A DNA stretch of 64,000 nucleotides, from assembly GCF_017654485.1 (NCBI RefSeq), contig NZ_CP061091.1, positions 62,001 through 126,000 on the forward strand, written 5' to 3'. A program made the translations under genes and the position numbers. The DNA comes from Roseomonas marmotae (GTDB taxonomy: Bacteria > Pseudomonadota > Alphaproteobacteria > Acetobacterales > Acetobacteraceae). This document shows, in pieces, positions 9,480-18,061 of this stretch; position 1 is the stretch's first letter, and each line of letters opens with the position of its first letter. Below the pieces are notes generated by a model. The model saw only the letters and a program-made list of their open reading frames with translations, ran no database searches and was not told where the DNA came from.

Positions 9480-10640
9480 GTGGCGCCGCTGCTGATCTTC
9501 CTGCTGGCGGTCTTCGTGCTGCCGATCGGCACCTTCCTGCTGCGCGCAGTGCAGGAAGCGGATGTGCCGCCGGTGCTGCCGCGCACCATCGCCGCCCTTT
9601 CGGGCTGGGATGGCGGCGGCATGCCCGATGATGCCGCCTTCGCCGCCCTGGTGCAGGACCTGCGCGAGGCGCGGGCGCGCGACCAGGAGAGCGGCGGCGG
9701 CGCCATCGGCCGCGCCAGCGCGCGGCTGAACAATGACTGGCCCGGCTTCCGCAGCCTGCTGCCCGCCACCGCCCGCCGCGTCGCGACCGCGCAGGGCGAT
9801 GCGCGGCAGGCCCTGCTGGCTGCCTCGCCCGAATGGGGCACGCCCGCGCCCTGGGCCGCCATCCGCCGCGCGGGCGGGCCGGTCTCCGATTTCCACCTGC
9901 TGGCCGTGCTGGACCTGAAGCGCGACGCCGCCGGCGACATCGCCGCCGCGCCGCCCGACCAGGCGATCTTCCGCGCCGTGCTCTGGCGCACGCTCTGGAT
10001 CTCCCTCAGCGCCACCGTCATCGCGCTGCTGATCGGCTATCCGCTGGCCTGGCTGATCGCCACCGCGCCGCCGCGCTGGGCACCCTGGCTGCTGGGCGGC
10101 GTCCTGCTGCCCTTCTGGACCAGCCTGATCGTCCGCACCGCCGCCTGGATGGTGCTGCTGCAACGGGAGGGCGTGGTGAATGCCGCGCTGCAGTCCCTGC
10201 ACCTGACGGAAGGCCCGCTGCCGCTGCTCTTCAACCGTGGCGCCGTGCTGCTGGCCATGGTGCATATCCTGCTGCCCTTCATGGTGCTGCCGATCTATGC
10301 CTCGCTGAAGGCGCTGGACTGGCGGCTGCCGCGCGCGGCGCTCTCCCTCGGCGCCTCTCCCGCGCGGACCTTCTTCCGCATCTCCCTGCCCCTCTCGCTG
10401 CCGGGGGTCGGGGCCGGCTGCCTGCTGGTCTTCATCCAGGCGCTGGGCTTCTACGTCACGCCGGCGCTGCTGGGCGGCGCCAATGACCAGATGCTCTCCT
10501 ATTTCGTCGGCTTCTACGCCACCCGCACGGTCAACTGGTCCATGGCCGCCGCGCTTTCCTGCCTGCTGCTGGCCGCCGTCGCCATCGTCGTCGGCCTCTA
10601 TGCGCGGCTGGTGGGCTTCGAGAAAACGAGGGCGGCATGA
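9480..10640 (+). CDS. ABC transporter permease, PotB-like
   Basis: A 386-residue inner membrane permease of the spermidine/putrescine type. A first helix (APLLIFLLAVFVLPIGTFLL) is followed by an unusually long periplasmic stretch of about 150 residues, then five more helices and the EAA-type loop around RAALSLGASPARTFFRISLPLSLPGV. The GTG at 9480 is the first conventional start. The frame is open further upstream to a CTG at 9450 that overlaps the preceding TGA as CTGA and would give MKARLGAAALVAPLL, a more natural N-terminus, so the true start may be there. The gene ends in an ATGA overlap with the next permease. Confidence 0.88.
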   Translation: MAPLLIFLLAVFVLPIGTFLLRAVQEADVPPVLPRTIAALSGWDGGGMPDDAAFAALVQDLREARARDQESGGGAIGRASARLNNDWPGFRSLLPATARRVATAQGDARQALLAASPEWGTPAPWAAIRRAGGPVSDFHLLAVLDLKRDAAGDIAAAPPDQAIFRAVLWRTLWISLSATVIALLIGYPLAWLIATAPPRWAPWLLGGVLLPFWTSLIVRTAAWMVLLQREGVVNAALQSLHLTEGPLPLLFNRGAVLLAMVHILLPFMVLPIYASLKALDWRLPRAALSLGASPARTFFRISLPLSLPGVGAGCLLVFIQALGFYVTPALLGGANDQMLSYFVGFYATRTVNWSMAAALSCLLLAAVAIVVGLYARLVGFEKTRAA

Positions 10641-11416
10641 GCACCTCCCGCATCGCCCTCTGGGCCATCGGCCTCCTGGTGCTGGCTTTCCTGCTGGCGC
10701 CGGTGGCGGTCATCCTGCCGCTCTCCTTCTCCTCCGGCTCCTTCCTCTCCTATCCCCTGCCGGGGCTGTCGCTGCGCTGGTACCAGGATTTCCTCACCTC
10801 GGATTTCTGGCTGCCGGCGCTCTGGAACAGCCTGAAGCTGGGAGCGGCCACCGCCGTCCTGGCCAGCATCCTCGGCACGCTGGCCGCCTTCGGCCTCTGG
10901 CGCGCGCGCTTCCCCGGGCGGCAGGCGGTGATGGCGGTGCTGATGGCGCCGATGGTGGTGCCGGCCATCGTCGTCGCCGTGCCGCTGCTGCTGGCCTTCG
11001 GGCCGCTGGGGCTGACCAACAGCTTCCTGGGGCTGGTGCTGGCGCATACGGTGCTGGGCGCGCCCTTCGTCGTCACCACCGTGCTGGCGGCGCTGGCGCA
11101 GTTCGACCCGGTGCAGCTGCGCGCGGCGGCGGCCTGCGGCGCCTCCCCGGCGCGGGGCTTCTGGCGCGTCTGCCTGCCGCAGATCACGCCGGGCGTCGCG
11201 GCGGGCGCGGTCTTCGCCTTCGCCATCAGCCTGGACGAGGTGGTGGTGGTGCTGTTCCTCGCCGGCCCCGCGCAGCGCACACTGCCGCGCCAGATGTTCT
11301 CCGGCCTCAATGACTCCATCAGCCTGACCGTGATGGCGGCGGCCATGGTCATGGTGCTGCTCTCCTGCCTGCTGCTGCTCGCGGTCACGCTGCTACGGCG
11401 AGGCCCAAGGCGCTGA
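10637..11416 (+). CDS. ABC transporter permease, PotC-like
   Basis: A 259-residue second permease of the same transporter, translationally coupled to the first by an ATGA overlap. Six membrane helices are evident, with the EAA loop at about residues 170-190 (RAAAACGASPARGFWRVCLPQITPG) and a typical downstream SLDEVVVVLFL segment. Together with the upstream binding protein and permease it forms the membrane part of a polyamine-like importer. The ATPase is absent from the cluster. Confidence 0.92.
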   Translation: MSTSRIALWAIGLLVLAFLLAPVAVILPLSFSSGSFLSYPLPGLSLRWYQDFLTSDFWLPALWNSLKLGAATAVLASILGTLAAFGLWRARFPGRQAVMAVLMAPMVVPAIVVAVPLLLAFGPLGLTNSFLGLVLAHTVLGAPFVVTTVLAALAQFDPVQLRAAAACGASPARGFWRVCLPQITPGVAAGAVFAFAISLDEVVVVLFLAGPAQRTLPRQMFSGLNDSISLTVMAAAMVMVLLSCLLLLAVTLLRRGPRR

Positions 11417-11485
11417 GAACCCCAGGGCAGTTCCGGCGTTGACCCTCCGAAGCCCTTCCACGACGGCATAAGGAACAACACGGCC

Positions 11486-12247
11486 ATGGCTCCTCCTCCG
11501 ACCTTCTCCCCCGGCCGGCGCACGGCGCTCGCGGGCAGCGCACTGCTGCTGGCGGGCGGGCTGTTCGGCGCGCCGCGCCGCGCCGCCGCCCAGGCCCAGC
11601 CAGCCGCCCCGGCGGCGGATGGCCCACACCTGCTGCCGCCCCTCCCCTACGCGGTCAATGCCAACGAACCCTCGATCGATGCCACCACCATGGAACTGCA
11701 CCATGGCAAGCATCACGCGGCCTATGTCAGCAACCTCAACGCGGCGCTGAAGGAGCATGGCCGGCTGGCCGCCCTGCCGCTGGAGGAGCTGCTGGTCAAT
11801 CTCTCGGAGGCGCCGGAGAGCATCCGCACCACGCTCCGCAACAATGCCGGCGGCCATGCTAACCACGCCATGTTCTGGCTGATCATGGGCGGCAAGGGCG
11901 GCGCGCCGCAGGGCGATCTGGCCGAGGCCATCAACCGCGACCTCGGCGGCCTCGACAAGATGAAGGCTGATTTCAATACCGCCGGCGCGCGCGTCTTCGG
12001 CTCCGGCTGGGTCTTCGTGACGGTGGACCGGGACGGCAAGCTGGCGCTCACCAGCCGCCCCAACCAGGACACGCCGCTGATGCAGGGGCAGAAGGTGCTC
12101 CTGGGCAACGATGTCTGGGAACACGCCTATTACCTGAAATACCAGAACCGCCGCCCCGAATACCTGGCGGCTTGGTGGAATGTCCTGGACTGGCCCCGGA
12201 TCTCCGACCGCTACGCCGCCGCCAAGGCGGGCACGCTGAAGATCTGA
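11486..12247 (+). CDS. Exported Mn/Fe superoxide dismutase
   Basis: A 253-residue superoxide dismutase that disproportionates superoxide. The metal ligands are in the expected motifs: His in ELHHGKHHAAYV, His in GGHANHAMFW, and Asp and His in NDVWEHAYYLKYQNRR. The segments NNAGGHANH and NQDTPLM favour manganese-type or cambialistic enzymes over strictly iron ones, which is inference. The first 37 residues form a leader with a twin-arginine-like start (SPGRRTALAGSALLLAGG) and an AAAQAQ cleavage region, so the enzyme is probably periplasmic, possibly exported folded through Tat. Cytosolic family members lack this leader. Confidence 0.93.
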   Translation: MAPPPTFSPGRRTALAGSALLLAGGLFGAPRRAAAQAQPAAPAADGPHLLPPLPYAVNANEPSIDATTMELHHGKHHAAYVSNLNAALKEHGRLAALPLEELLVNLSEAPESIRTTLRNNAGGHANHAMFWLIMGGKGGAPQGDLAEAINRDLGGLDKMKADFNTAGARVFGSGWVFVTVDRDGKLALTSRPNQDTPLMQGQKVLLGNDVWEHAYYLKYQNRRPEYLAAWWNVLDWPRISDRYAAAKAGTLKI

Positions 12248-12254
12248 CACGAAA

Positions 12255-12276
12255 GGCGGCGCCCCCGGGCGCCGCC
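12255..12276. terminator. Hairpin between sod and cbpA-like gene
   Basis: A 10-bp perfect stem (GGCGGCGCCC / GGGCGCCGCC) with a 2-nt centre sits between two convergent stops. It probably ends both transcripts, although no T-run follows. Confidence 0.6.
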
Positions 12277-12295
12277 GCTCCCCGGCCGCCCGACC

Positions 12296-13198
12296 TCAGC
12301 TCTCGACCGTCGCCGCCCGGGCATCGAAGCTGGCATGGCGCTCCGCCCATTCGCGCAGCGCCTGCTCCAGCTCCGGGTCCACCGGCCCGGCTACCAGCCG
12401 CAGCGTGACATATTCATTGCCCGCGGCGTGGCTGCCATGCGCCGCGACGCCCTTGCCGCGCAGCCGCAGCCGGGTGCCGCTGTCCGAATGCTTCGGCACG
12501 GTCACAGTCACCGGGCCGGTCGGCGTCGGCACCTCGATCTTGCCGCCCAGCACAGCCTCCGCCAGGGTCACGGGCGCCTCGACATGGATGTCGTTGCCCT
12601 CCCGCCGGAACTGCGGATGCGGCGCCACGACAATCTCGATCAGCGCATCCCCGTCCGGGCCGCCGCCGATGCCCTGGCCGCCCTGGCCCTTCAGGCGCAT
12701 GGTCTGGCCGTCCTCGATGCCCGCAGGCACCTTCACCTCCAAGCTGCGGCCATCGGGCAGGGTCAGGCGCCGGGTGGCGCCCAGGATGGAATCGAGGAAA
12801 GCGATACCGAGGCGGTAATGCTGGTCCTGCCCGCGCATCCGCCGCGCCTCGCCTCCCATGCCGCGGCCGAAAAGCTCGGAGAAGATATCGGAAAAATCCT
12901 CCGCCCCCGCGAAGCCGGGGCCCGCGCCGGAAGATCGGTGCGTGCCGCCGCCGAAGCCGAAGGGCGCCTGCTCCTGCCCTTCCGCATCGATTTCGCCACG
13001 GTCGAAGCGGGCGCGTTTCTCAGGGTCGGAGAGCAGCGCATAGGCGGCCGAGGCTTCCTTGAAGCGCTCCTCAGCCTGCTTATTCCCGGGATTCACGTCC
13101 GGGTGGTGCTTCTTGGCCAGCTTGCGATAGGCGCTGCGAATCTCGGCCTCGGTCGCGCCACGGGCCACGCCCAATGCCTGATAGGGATCCTTCGCCAT
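12296..13198 (-). CDS. DnaJ-class chaperone, CbpA-like
   Basis: A 300-residue type II J-domain protein, a co-chaperone that stimulates DnaK ATPase. The J domain occupies residues 1-70 with the essential HPD (KKHHPDVNPG) and the preceding helix II. A Gly/Phe-rich linker follows (FGFGGGTHRSSGAG). Two C-terminal peptide-binding beta domains run from about 125 to 290 (GRSLEVKVPAGIEDGQTMRLKGQG and later GPVTVTVPKHSDSGTRLRLRGKG). There is no cysteine-rich zinc finger, which separates it from DnaJ and matches CbpA. It stands alone between convergent sod and divergent glycan genes. Confidence 0.92.
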   Translation of the reverse strand: MAKDPYQALGVARGATEAEIRSAYRKLAKKHHPDVNPGNKQAEERFKEASAAYALLSDPEKRARFDRGEIDAEGQEQAPFGFGGGTHRSSGAGPGFAGAEDFSDIFSELFGRGMGGEARRMRGQDQHYRLGIAFLDSILGATRRLTLPDGRSLEVKVPAGIEDGQTMRLKGQGGQGIGGGPDGDALIEIVVAPHPQFRREGNDIHVEAPVTLAEAVLGGKIEVPTPTGPVTVTVPKHSDSGTRLRLRGKGVAAHGSHAAGNEYVTLRLVAGPVDPELEQALREWAERHASFDARAATVES

Positions 13199-13449
13199 CT
13201 GTCCTGCTGCTCCTCGGTGGCAGTCACGTCGCTGCGTTCTTCCGCCAGCCGGGTATCAGGTGGGTCCGGTACGCGCGATGTTTCAAGACGGTCACGACAT
13301 GACAGGCCGGAAGTTTACGCATCCCGCAACTATCACCAGATCATCATCGGCGGGACCGCGGATGCGCCCGTCCGGCCGGGGCCGCCGCCTTCACAGCCCG
13401 CGCCGGCCCATGTTAAGCGGGGGGCGGGCTGAACGATCAGAGAGGCACG

Positions 13450-14976
13450 ATGCCGTCCCAGGTTTCCAATGTGATCGTCCAGGCCGGCGGTAAGGGCACG
13501 CGCCTCGAACAGTATAGCTGGAACAAGCCGAAATGCCTGGTTCCGGTGGATGGCAAGCCGCTCATCTACCATACCTTCGATGCCTTCCCCGGCGCCCGCT
13601 TCCTGATCATCTCCGATTACAAGAAGGACATCGTCACCCGCTTCCTGGAGGTCTTCCGCCCGGAGGTGGATTTCGAGATCGTCCAGGTCGAGGGCACCAC
13701 CGGCAATGTCGCCGGCATCCCCGAGGCGGTCTCCCGCATCCCGCCGGAGGAGCCCGTGACGGTCGTCTGGTGCGACCTGAAATTCGACGAGCCGCCCGCC
13801 ATCGCCGCCACCGAAAGCGTGGTGGTGGGCACCACCCAGTCCTTCACCTGCCGCTGGTCCGTGCAGCCCGATGGCCGGCTGGCCGAGAAACGCTCGGACA
13901 CCACCGGCATCATCGGCCTCTTCGCCTTTCCGCGCGCGGGGATGCTGCTGGACATGCCGCGCGCCGGTGAATTCGTGGACTGGCTCTCCCGCTCCGGCCT
14001 GCCCACCGCCACGGCCGAATTCAACGCGGTGAAGGAGATCGGCACGGTGGACGCGCTGCGCGACCAGTGGTCCGCCGCCGGCCATGCCCGCTTCTTCAAC
14101 AGCGTCGAGATCCTGGAAGACCGCGTCATCAAGCGCGCCAAGCTGCCGGAATTCCAGTCCCTGCTGGATGGCGAGGCCGCCTGGTACCGCCATGCCCGGG
14201 AACTCGGCTTCGCCAACATGCCGCGCCTGCTGGCCGAGAATCCCCTGACCATCAGCCGCATCCACGGCCGCCATCCCTTCGAATTTGCCGAGAGCATGCG
14301 CGGGCGCGAGGCCGCGCTGCACCGGATCATGGAGCGGCTGGCGGGCCTGCACGCGCTGGAATCCGGCCCCACCAGCGATGCCGTCTGCCAGGAGGTCTAT
14401 GCCGCCAAGACGCTGCAACGGCTGGAGAATATCCGCCGCCTGCTGCCGGAGCTGGAGACAATCGAGAGCTTCCGCGTCAACGGCACGACGGTGCGGAACA
14501 TCCTGCACCCCGCGCATGACGACTGGTTCCGCGACACCGTGCGCGCGGTGATGCCCAACCGCTTCAACTTCATCCATGGCGACCCGACCTTCAGCAACAT
14601 GCTGCTGGACGAGGCGGGCGAGCCCTGGTTCATCGACCCGCGCGGCAAGTTCGGCTCCAGCTGGTTCCTGGGCGATGCCAACTATGACTGGGCGAAGCTG
14701 TATTATTCCGTCGCTGGCGAATACGACAATTTCAACCGCCGCCAGTTCGTGCTGGAGATGCAGGAGCGCAACATCACCATCCAGATCCGCCCCGGCGGCT
14801 GGGCGCATCTGAAGGGCGCCTTCAAGGAGTTCCGCCCCAACGACATCCGCAAGATCCGTGGCATCCACGGGCTCATCTGGCTCTCCCTCAGCGGCTATGT
14901 CTCGGACGACTACGACAGTATCCTCGCCTCCTTCTTCATGGGCCTGCTGACCCTGGAAGAAGCCCTGGGGGCATGA
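13450..14976 (+). CDS. Nucleotidyltransferase-kinase fusion protein
   Basis: A 508-residue two-domain cytoplasmic enzyme. Residues 1-225 are a sugar-phosphate/cholinephosphate-type nucleotidyltransferase with the glycine loop VIVQAGGKGTRL and the downstream KPKCLVPVDGKPLIYH. Residues 235-490 are an aminoglycoside-phosphotransferase/choline-kinase fold with the catalytic loop FIHGDPTFSNML and the metal-binding IDPRGKFG. The pairing resembles LicC and LicA activities fused into one chain, so it may phosphorylate a small alcohol or sugar and then activate it with CTP or another NTP. The substrate is not known. The stop overlaps the next start (ATGA), tying it to a glycosyltransferase-like protein and suggesting surface glycan decoration. 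Confidence 0.85.
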   Translation: MPSQVSNVIVQAGGKGTRLEQYSWNKPKCLVPVDGKPLIYHTFDAFPGARFLIISDYKKDIVTRFLEVFRPEVDFEIVQVEGTTGNVAGIPEAVSRIPPEEPVTVVWCDLKFDEPPAIAATESVVVGTTQSFTCRWSVQPDGRLAEKRSDTTGIIGLFAFPRAGMLLDMPRAGEFVDWLSRSGLPTATAEFNAVKEIGTVDALRDQWSAAGHARFFNSVEILEDRVIKRAKLPEFQSLLDGEAAWYRHARELGFANMPRLLAENPLTISRIHGRHPFEFAESMRGREAALHRIMERLAGLHALESGPTSDAVCQEVYAAKTLQRLENIRRLLPELETIESFRVNGTTVRNILHPAHDDWFRDTVRAVMPNRFNFIHGDPTFSNMLLDEAGEPWFIDPRGKFGSSWFLGDANYDWAKLYYSVAGEYDNFNRRQFVLEMQERNITIQIRPGGWAHLKGAFKEFRPNDIRKIRGIHGLIWLSLSGYVSDDYDSILASFFMGLLTLEEALGA

Positions 14977-17429
14977 GCCTGGGAAGTCTGGAAACCGAAC
15001 TGCTGCGGCAGGCCGCCGAGCTGGCGGCGGAGCGCGGGGACTGGACCGCTGCCACCCGGCATTACCAGGAGCTGACGGAAACCGAGCCAGAGGATATCGA
15101 CGGCCTGCTCGCGCTGGCCCAGGCCCTGCGCCGGACCGGCCGCGCCGCCGAGGCCGAGCGGACCGAGCGCCGGGCCGAACTCCTGGTTTCCGCCGCAGCC
15201 GCCACGGCCAAGGCCCCGCCGCCCGAACCGGTGCCGGAAGCGCCGCCCCCGGAGCCGCCCCAGGACCAGGACGAGCTGGCCACGCTGCTGCTGGCCGAGG
15301 CCGCCGCCTGGACCGCCACGCCGGATGCCGAAGGGATACCCCGGCAGCCCGCCGGCCTGCGCCAGCCCGGCCCGCTGGCCAGCCTGCCGCCGCTGCTGAC
15401 GGGCTACCTGCAGCCGGACTGCCGCGCCGCCATCGTCGCCCTGCCGCCCGGCCTGCCCTGGCGCGCCGAGGCCGAGGGCCGGCTGCAGCGGGAGGCCGCG
15501 CTGCGCGGCCTCGCCCGCGGGGAGGAGGCGCGGGAGGATGCCGCGCGGGCCCTGCTGCCGGACCTCACCGATCCCGCGCCCGACCTGCCCGCCGCCGCCG
15601 CCCGCGCCACCGCGCGCGGCTATTTCAGCCCCGAGGCCGCCTGGCTGCGCTACCGGCTGCGCCGCGCCCTCGGCACCGGCCAGGCATTGCCCGCCCCGGC
15701 CAGCCTGCCCCTGCCCCTGCTGCGGCTGGAGCCGGACCTGATCCGCGCCCTGGCCGGCGCCGACGACATCGCCACCCTGCTCACCCTGCCGCTGGTGCTG
15801 GAAGACGGCGCGCTGTTCTACCGCCTGACCGATACCTGCCTGCGGCAGAGCCTGGCCCAACCTGGCATCGCCCTGGCCCGGATGGGCGAGGCCTATTTCC
15901 AGCGCCGCGGCCAGACCTTCAAAAGCCTGGAATTCGCCCTTAAGGGCGGCGCGCTGCATGAGCAGGTCAATGACCACCCGGGGGCGCTGGCCTGCTACCA
16001 CCGCGCCATCGCCGGGGCCGATAACGACCGGATGCTGCTGGCCGGTCTGCGCGGCGCCATGTCCGTCATCCCGCCGCGGCAGCAGGCAGACGGGGCGGAA
16101 GTGGTGGCGCTGCGGCACCTGCTGGTGGCGCGGGGCGAGGCCGCCCTTACCGCTGCGCTGACCCGCCTGCTCGGCCAGACCGGCGGCAGCGGCGACCCGC
16201 TGCAGCAGCGCGCCACCCAGGCCCTGACCACGGCGCTGGCGGAGGCCGGCACCGGCGCCATCCTCATCCCGCCGGTGGCGCTGGGCTCGCCGACCCTCTT
16301 CGGGCACATGCTGCGGCACGGCGCCGCCACGCATCCGGGCCGCGCGTCGCTGGCCCCGGCGGTGCGGCAGATCTCCGCCTTCGGCTCCGGCTTCACCGAT
16401 CTCGTGGCCTCGGGCCAGCATCTGGCGGATCTGCTGCGCGCGGGGGACCATGAGGGCATCGCCGCCATCGGCGCCTATATCACCCGGCGCTACGGCGCGG
16501 CGCTGATGCGGCCCGACCGGCCCGGCGTCACCACCGTGCTCGGCAGCGGCAATGTCGGCGATACGCTGCTCTACATGGCCGGCTTCGCGGCCTTCACCCG
16601 CGCCTCCGGCCAGCCCGTGCATGTGCTGCACCGCGCCAGCCGCACCGCGCTGACCGAATTCTTCGGCGCCATCCCCGGCCTCAGCTTCGAGGCCATCCCG
16701 AACGACCTGGAACTGCCGACGCCGCTGAAGCTGAACCGGCTCTCCCCCGGCAGTGTCTCGCTTTTCTACGAGACGCCCTGGTACCGGCAGCAGGAGCTGC
16801 GCCGCCTGGACCGCCCAGGCCGGGCCGATGGCTTCCTCTGGGACAAGCTGGTCTCGGTCATGCTCTCCGGCGCCACGATGCTGCCGGAGCAGATCGTGGT
16901 GGAACGTCCACCGGTCGCCCCGCCCGAGCAGTGGAACCAGGAGGCCCGCGCGCGCTTCGCCGCGCTGAGGCTGCGGCGCGGGCGGACGGTTTTCCTCTCG
17001 CCGCTGGCCAATACGCTCTTCTCGCTGACGGCCAGCCGCTTCAATCATTTCCGCGCCTTCTGGCGGGAGGCCATCGGCCTCTTCCGGGCAGCCGGCTTCA
17101 CCGTCGCCATCAACGGCACCAACAACAACAAGGCCGAGGCGCTCTTCGCCGATCTCGGTGTGCCGGAGCTGGAGCTGGACCTGCGGGAATTGCCGGGCTT
17201 CGTGCGGGAATGTGGCTATTTCGCCGGGGTCCGCTCCGGCCTCTGTGACCTGCTGGCGCTCTGCGGGCCGGAGGGGGTGGAGAGCCGCACGGTCTATATG
17301 CGCGATGCCGAGCACTGCATCGGCCTGATGGAATTCGGCATGGCGGAGGCGGTGGCCGATTTCCAGGCGCATGCCCCGCGCGCCCTGGCCGAGAGCCTCT
17401 TCGCCGACTGGCTGGCCACGCGCCCCTGA
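14973..17429 (+). CDS. TPR protein with C-terminal glycosyltransferase-like domain
   Basis: An 818-residue protein translationally coupled to the nucleotidyltransferase-kinase gene. Residues 1-60 look like TPR helices (DWTAATRHYQELTETEPEDIDGLLALAQAL). A Pro/Ala-rich linker follows, then a long helical region to about 500. From about 515 to 810 there is an alpha/beta region that reads like one half of a GT-B transferase: VLGSGNVGDTLLYMAGF, FLSPLANTLF, TVAINGTNNNKAEALFADL and YFAGVRSGLCDLLALCG. The last motif resembles the donor-site loop in heptosyltransferase-like and related proteins. No signal peptide or membrane segment is seen. The function is inferred as glycan assembly; the exact family is uncertain. 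Confidence 0.65.
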   Translation: MSLGSLETELLRQAAELAAERGDWTAATRHYQELTETEPEDIDGLLALAQALRRTGRAAEAERTERRAELLVSAAAATAKAPPPEPVPEAPPPEPPQDQDELATLLLAEAAAWTATPDAEGIPRQPAGLRQPGPLASLPPLLTGYLQPDCRAAIVALPPGLPWRAEAEGRLQREAALRGLARGEEAREDAARALLPDLTDPAPDLPAAAARATARGYFSPEAAWLRYRLRRALGTGQALPAPASLPLPLLRLEPDLIRALAGADDIATLLTLPLVLEDGALFYRLTDTCLRQSLAQPGIALARMGEAYFQRRGQTFKSLEFALKGGALHEQVNDHPGALACYHRAIAGADNDRMLLAGLRGAMSVIPPRQQADGAEVVALRHLLVARGEAALTAALTRLLGQTGGSGDPLQQRATQALTTALAEAGTGAILIPPVALGSPTLFGHMLRHGAATHPGRASLAPAVRQISAFGSGFTDLVASGQHLADLLRAGDHEGIAAIGAYITRRYGAALMRPDRPGVTTVLGSGNVGDTLLYMAGFAAFTRASGQPVHVLHRASRTALTEFFGAIPGLSFEAIPNDLELPTPLKLNRLSPGSVSLFYETPWYRQQELRRLDRPGRADGFLWDKLVSVMLSGATMLPEQIVVERPPVAPPEQWNQEARARFAALRLRRGRTVFLSPLANTLFSLTASRFNHFRAFWREAIGLFRAAGFTVAINGTNNNKAEALFADLGVPELELDLRELPGFVRECGYFAGVRSGLCDLLALCGPEGVESRTVYMRDAEHCIGLMEFGMAEAVADFQAHAPRALAESLFADWLATRP

Positions 17430-17452
17430 GGCGCGCGGCCGCCCGCCAGCCG

Positions 17453-17500
17453 GTCAGACGACCGTCAGCACGCTGCGGTCGGCGTCAGACGACCGTCAGC
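17453..17500. repeat. 17-bp direct repeat at the 3' end of ohr
   Basis: GTCAGACGACCGTCAGC occurs at 17453-17469 and again at 17484-17500, offset by 31 bases. The second copy encodes the last codons and stop of the leftward ohr gene, so the first is a duplicated gene end lying just downstream. Confidence 0.85.
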
Positions 17501-17913
17501 TGCACATCCACATTGTTGCGGGTGGCATTGGAATAGGGGCAGACGGTGTGGGCCTTCTGCACCAGCGCCTCGGCCTGCGCCTTGTCCACGCCGGGCAGCG
17601 AGATCTCCAGCGCGGCGGTGATGCCGAAACCACCCTCCGAACGCGGACCGATGCCCACCGTCGCCGTCACCTTGGCGTCATTCGGAACGCGCGGCAGGCT
17701 CTTGTCCTGCCCGGCCACGGCCTTCATGGCGCCCAGGAAGCAGGCGGAATAGCCGGCGGCGAAAAGCTGCTCGGGATTGTTGCCATCCCCGTTGCCGCCC
17801 ATTTCCTTCGGCACGGCCAGCTTCACGTCCAGGCTGCCGTCCTTGGTGGTGGCGCGGCCGTCGCGGCCCCCGGTGGCGGTGGCGGAAGTCGTGTATTTCA
17901 CGTCGACGGGCAT
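17485..17913 (-). CDS. Organic hydroperoxide resistance protein (Ohr/OsmC family)
   Basis: A 142-residue thiol peroxidase that reduces organic hydroperoxides in the cytoplasm. The two reactive cysteines are present, the peroxidatic one in [10 protein letters not shown] and the resolving one in [11 protein letters not shown]. The length and the central [12 protein letters not shown] segment are typical of Ohr rather than the longer OsmC/YhfA types. Two in-frame ATGs occur two codons apart; AGGAGG lies 8 nt before the second, giving [11 protein letters not shown], so that start was chosen. The ribosome binding site can fold into a hairpin with upstream sequence. Confidence 0.93.
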   Translation of the reverse strand: MPVDVKYTTSATATGGRDGRATTKDGSLDVKLAVPKEMGGNGDGNNPEQLFAAGYSACFLGAMKAVAGQDKSLPRVPNDAKVTATVGIGPRSEGGFGITAALEISLPGVDKAQAEALVQKAHTVCPYSNATRNNVDVQLTVV

Positions 17914-17920
17914 AATCATC

Positions 17921-17958
17921 TCCTCCTGGACTGCGGCGATCTACCGCGTACAGGAGGA
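17921..17958 (-). promoter_or_regulatory. Possible SD-sequestering hairpin in the ohr leader
   Basis: On the ohr mRNA the leader carries TCCTCCTG and, 22 nt later, CAGGAGGA, an exact 8-bp complement that contains the Shine-Dalgarno AGGAGG. A smaller GCGG/CCGC pair lies within the loop. Folding would hide the ribosome binding site. Regulation by this structure is inference. Confidence 0.45.
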
Positions 17959-18061
17959 TCTTGGTCCCCGCCCCCGCCACACAAGCCCCGCGCCACCGCC
18001 GAGGCGAAGCTTCTTCCATCACCTCGGCGTCAGACGCGCCGGGGAGGAGGGGCTGCCGCGC

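Noticed and set aside
14910..17372. An 820-codon minus-strand frame opposite the TPR/GT-like gene
   Set aside because: Composition is Gln/Gly/Ala-rich without domain features; the plus-strand gene is coupled to its neighbour and has recognisable motifs.
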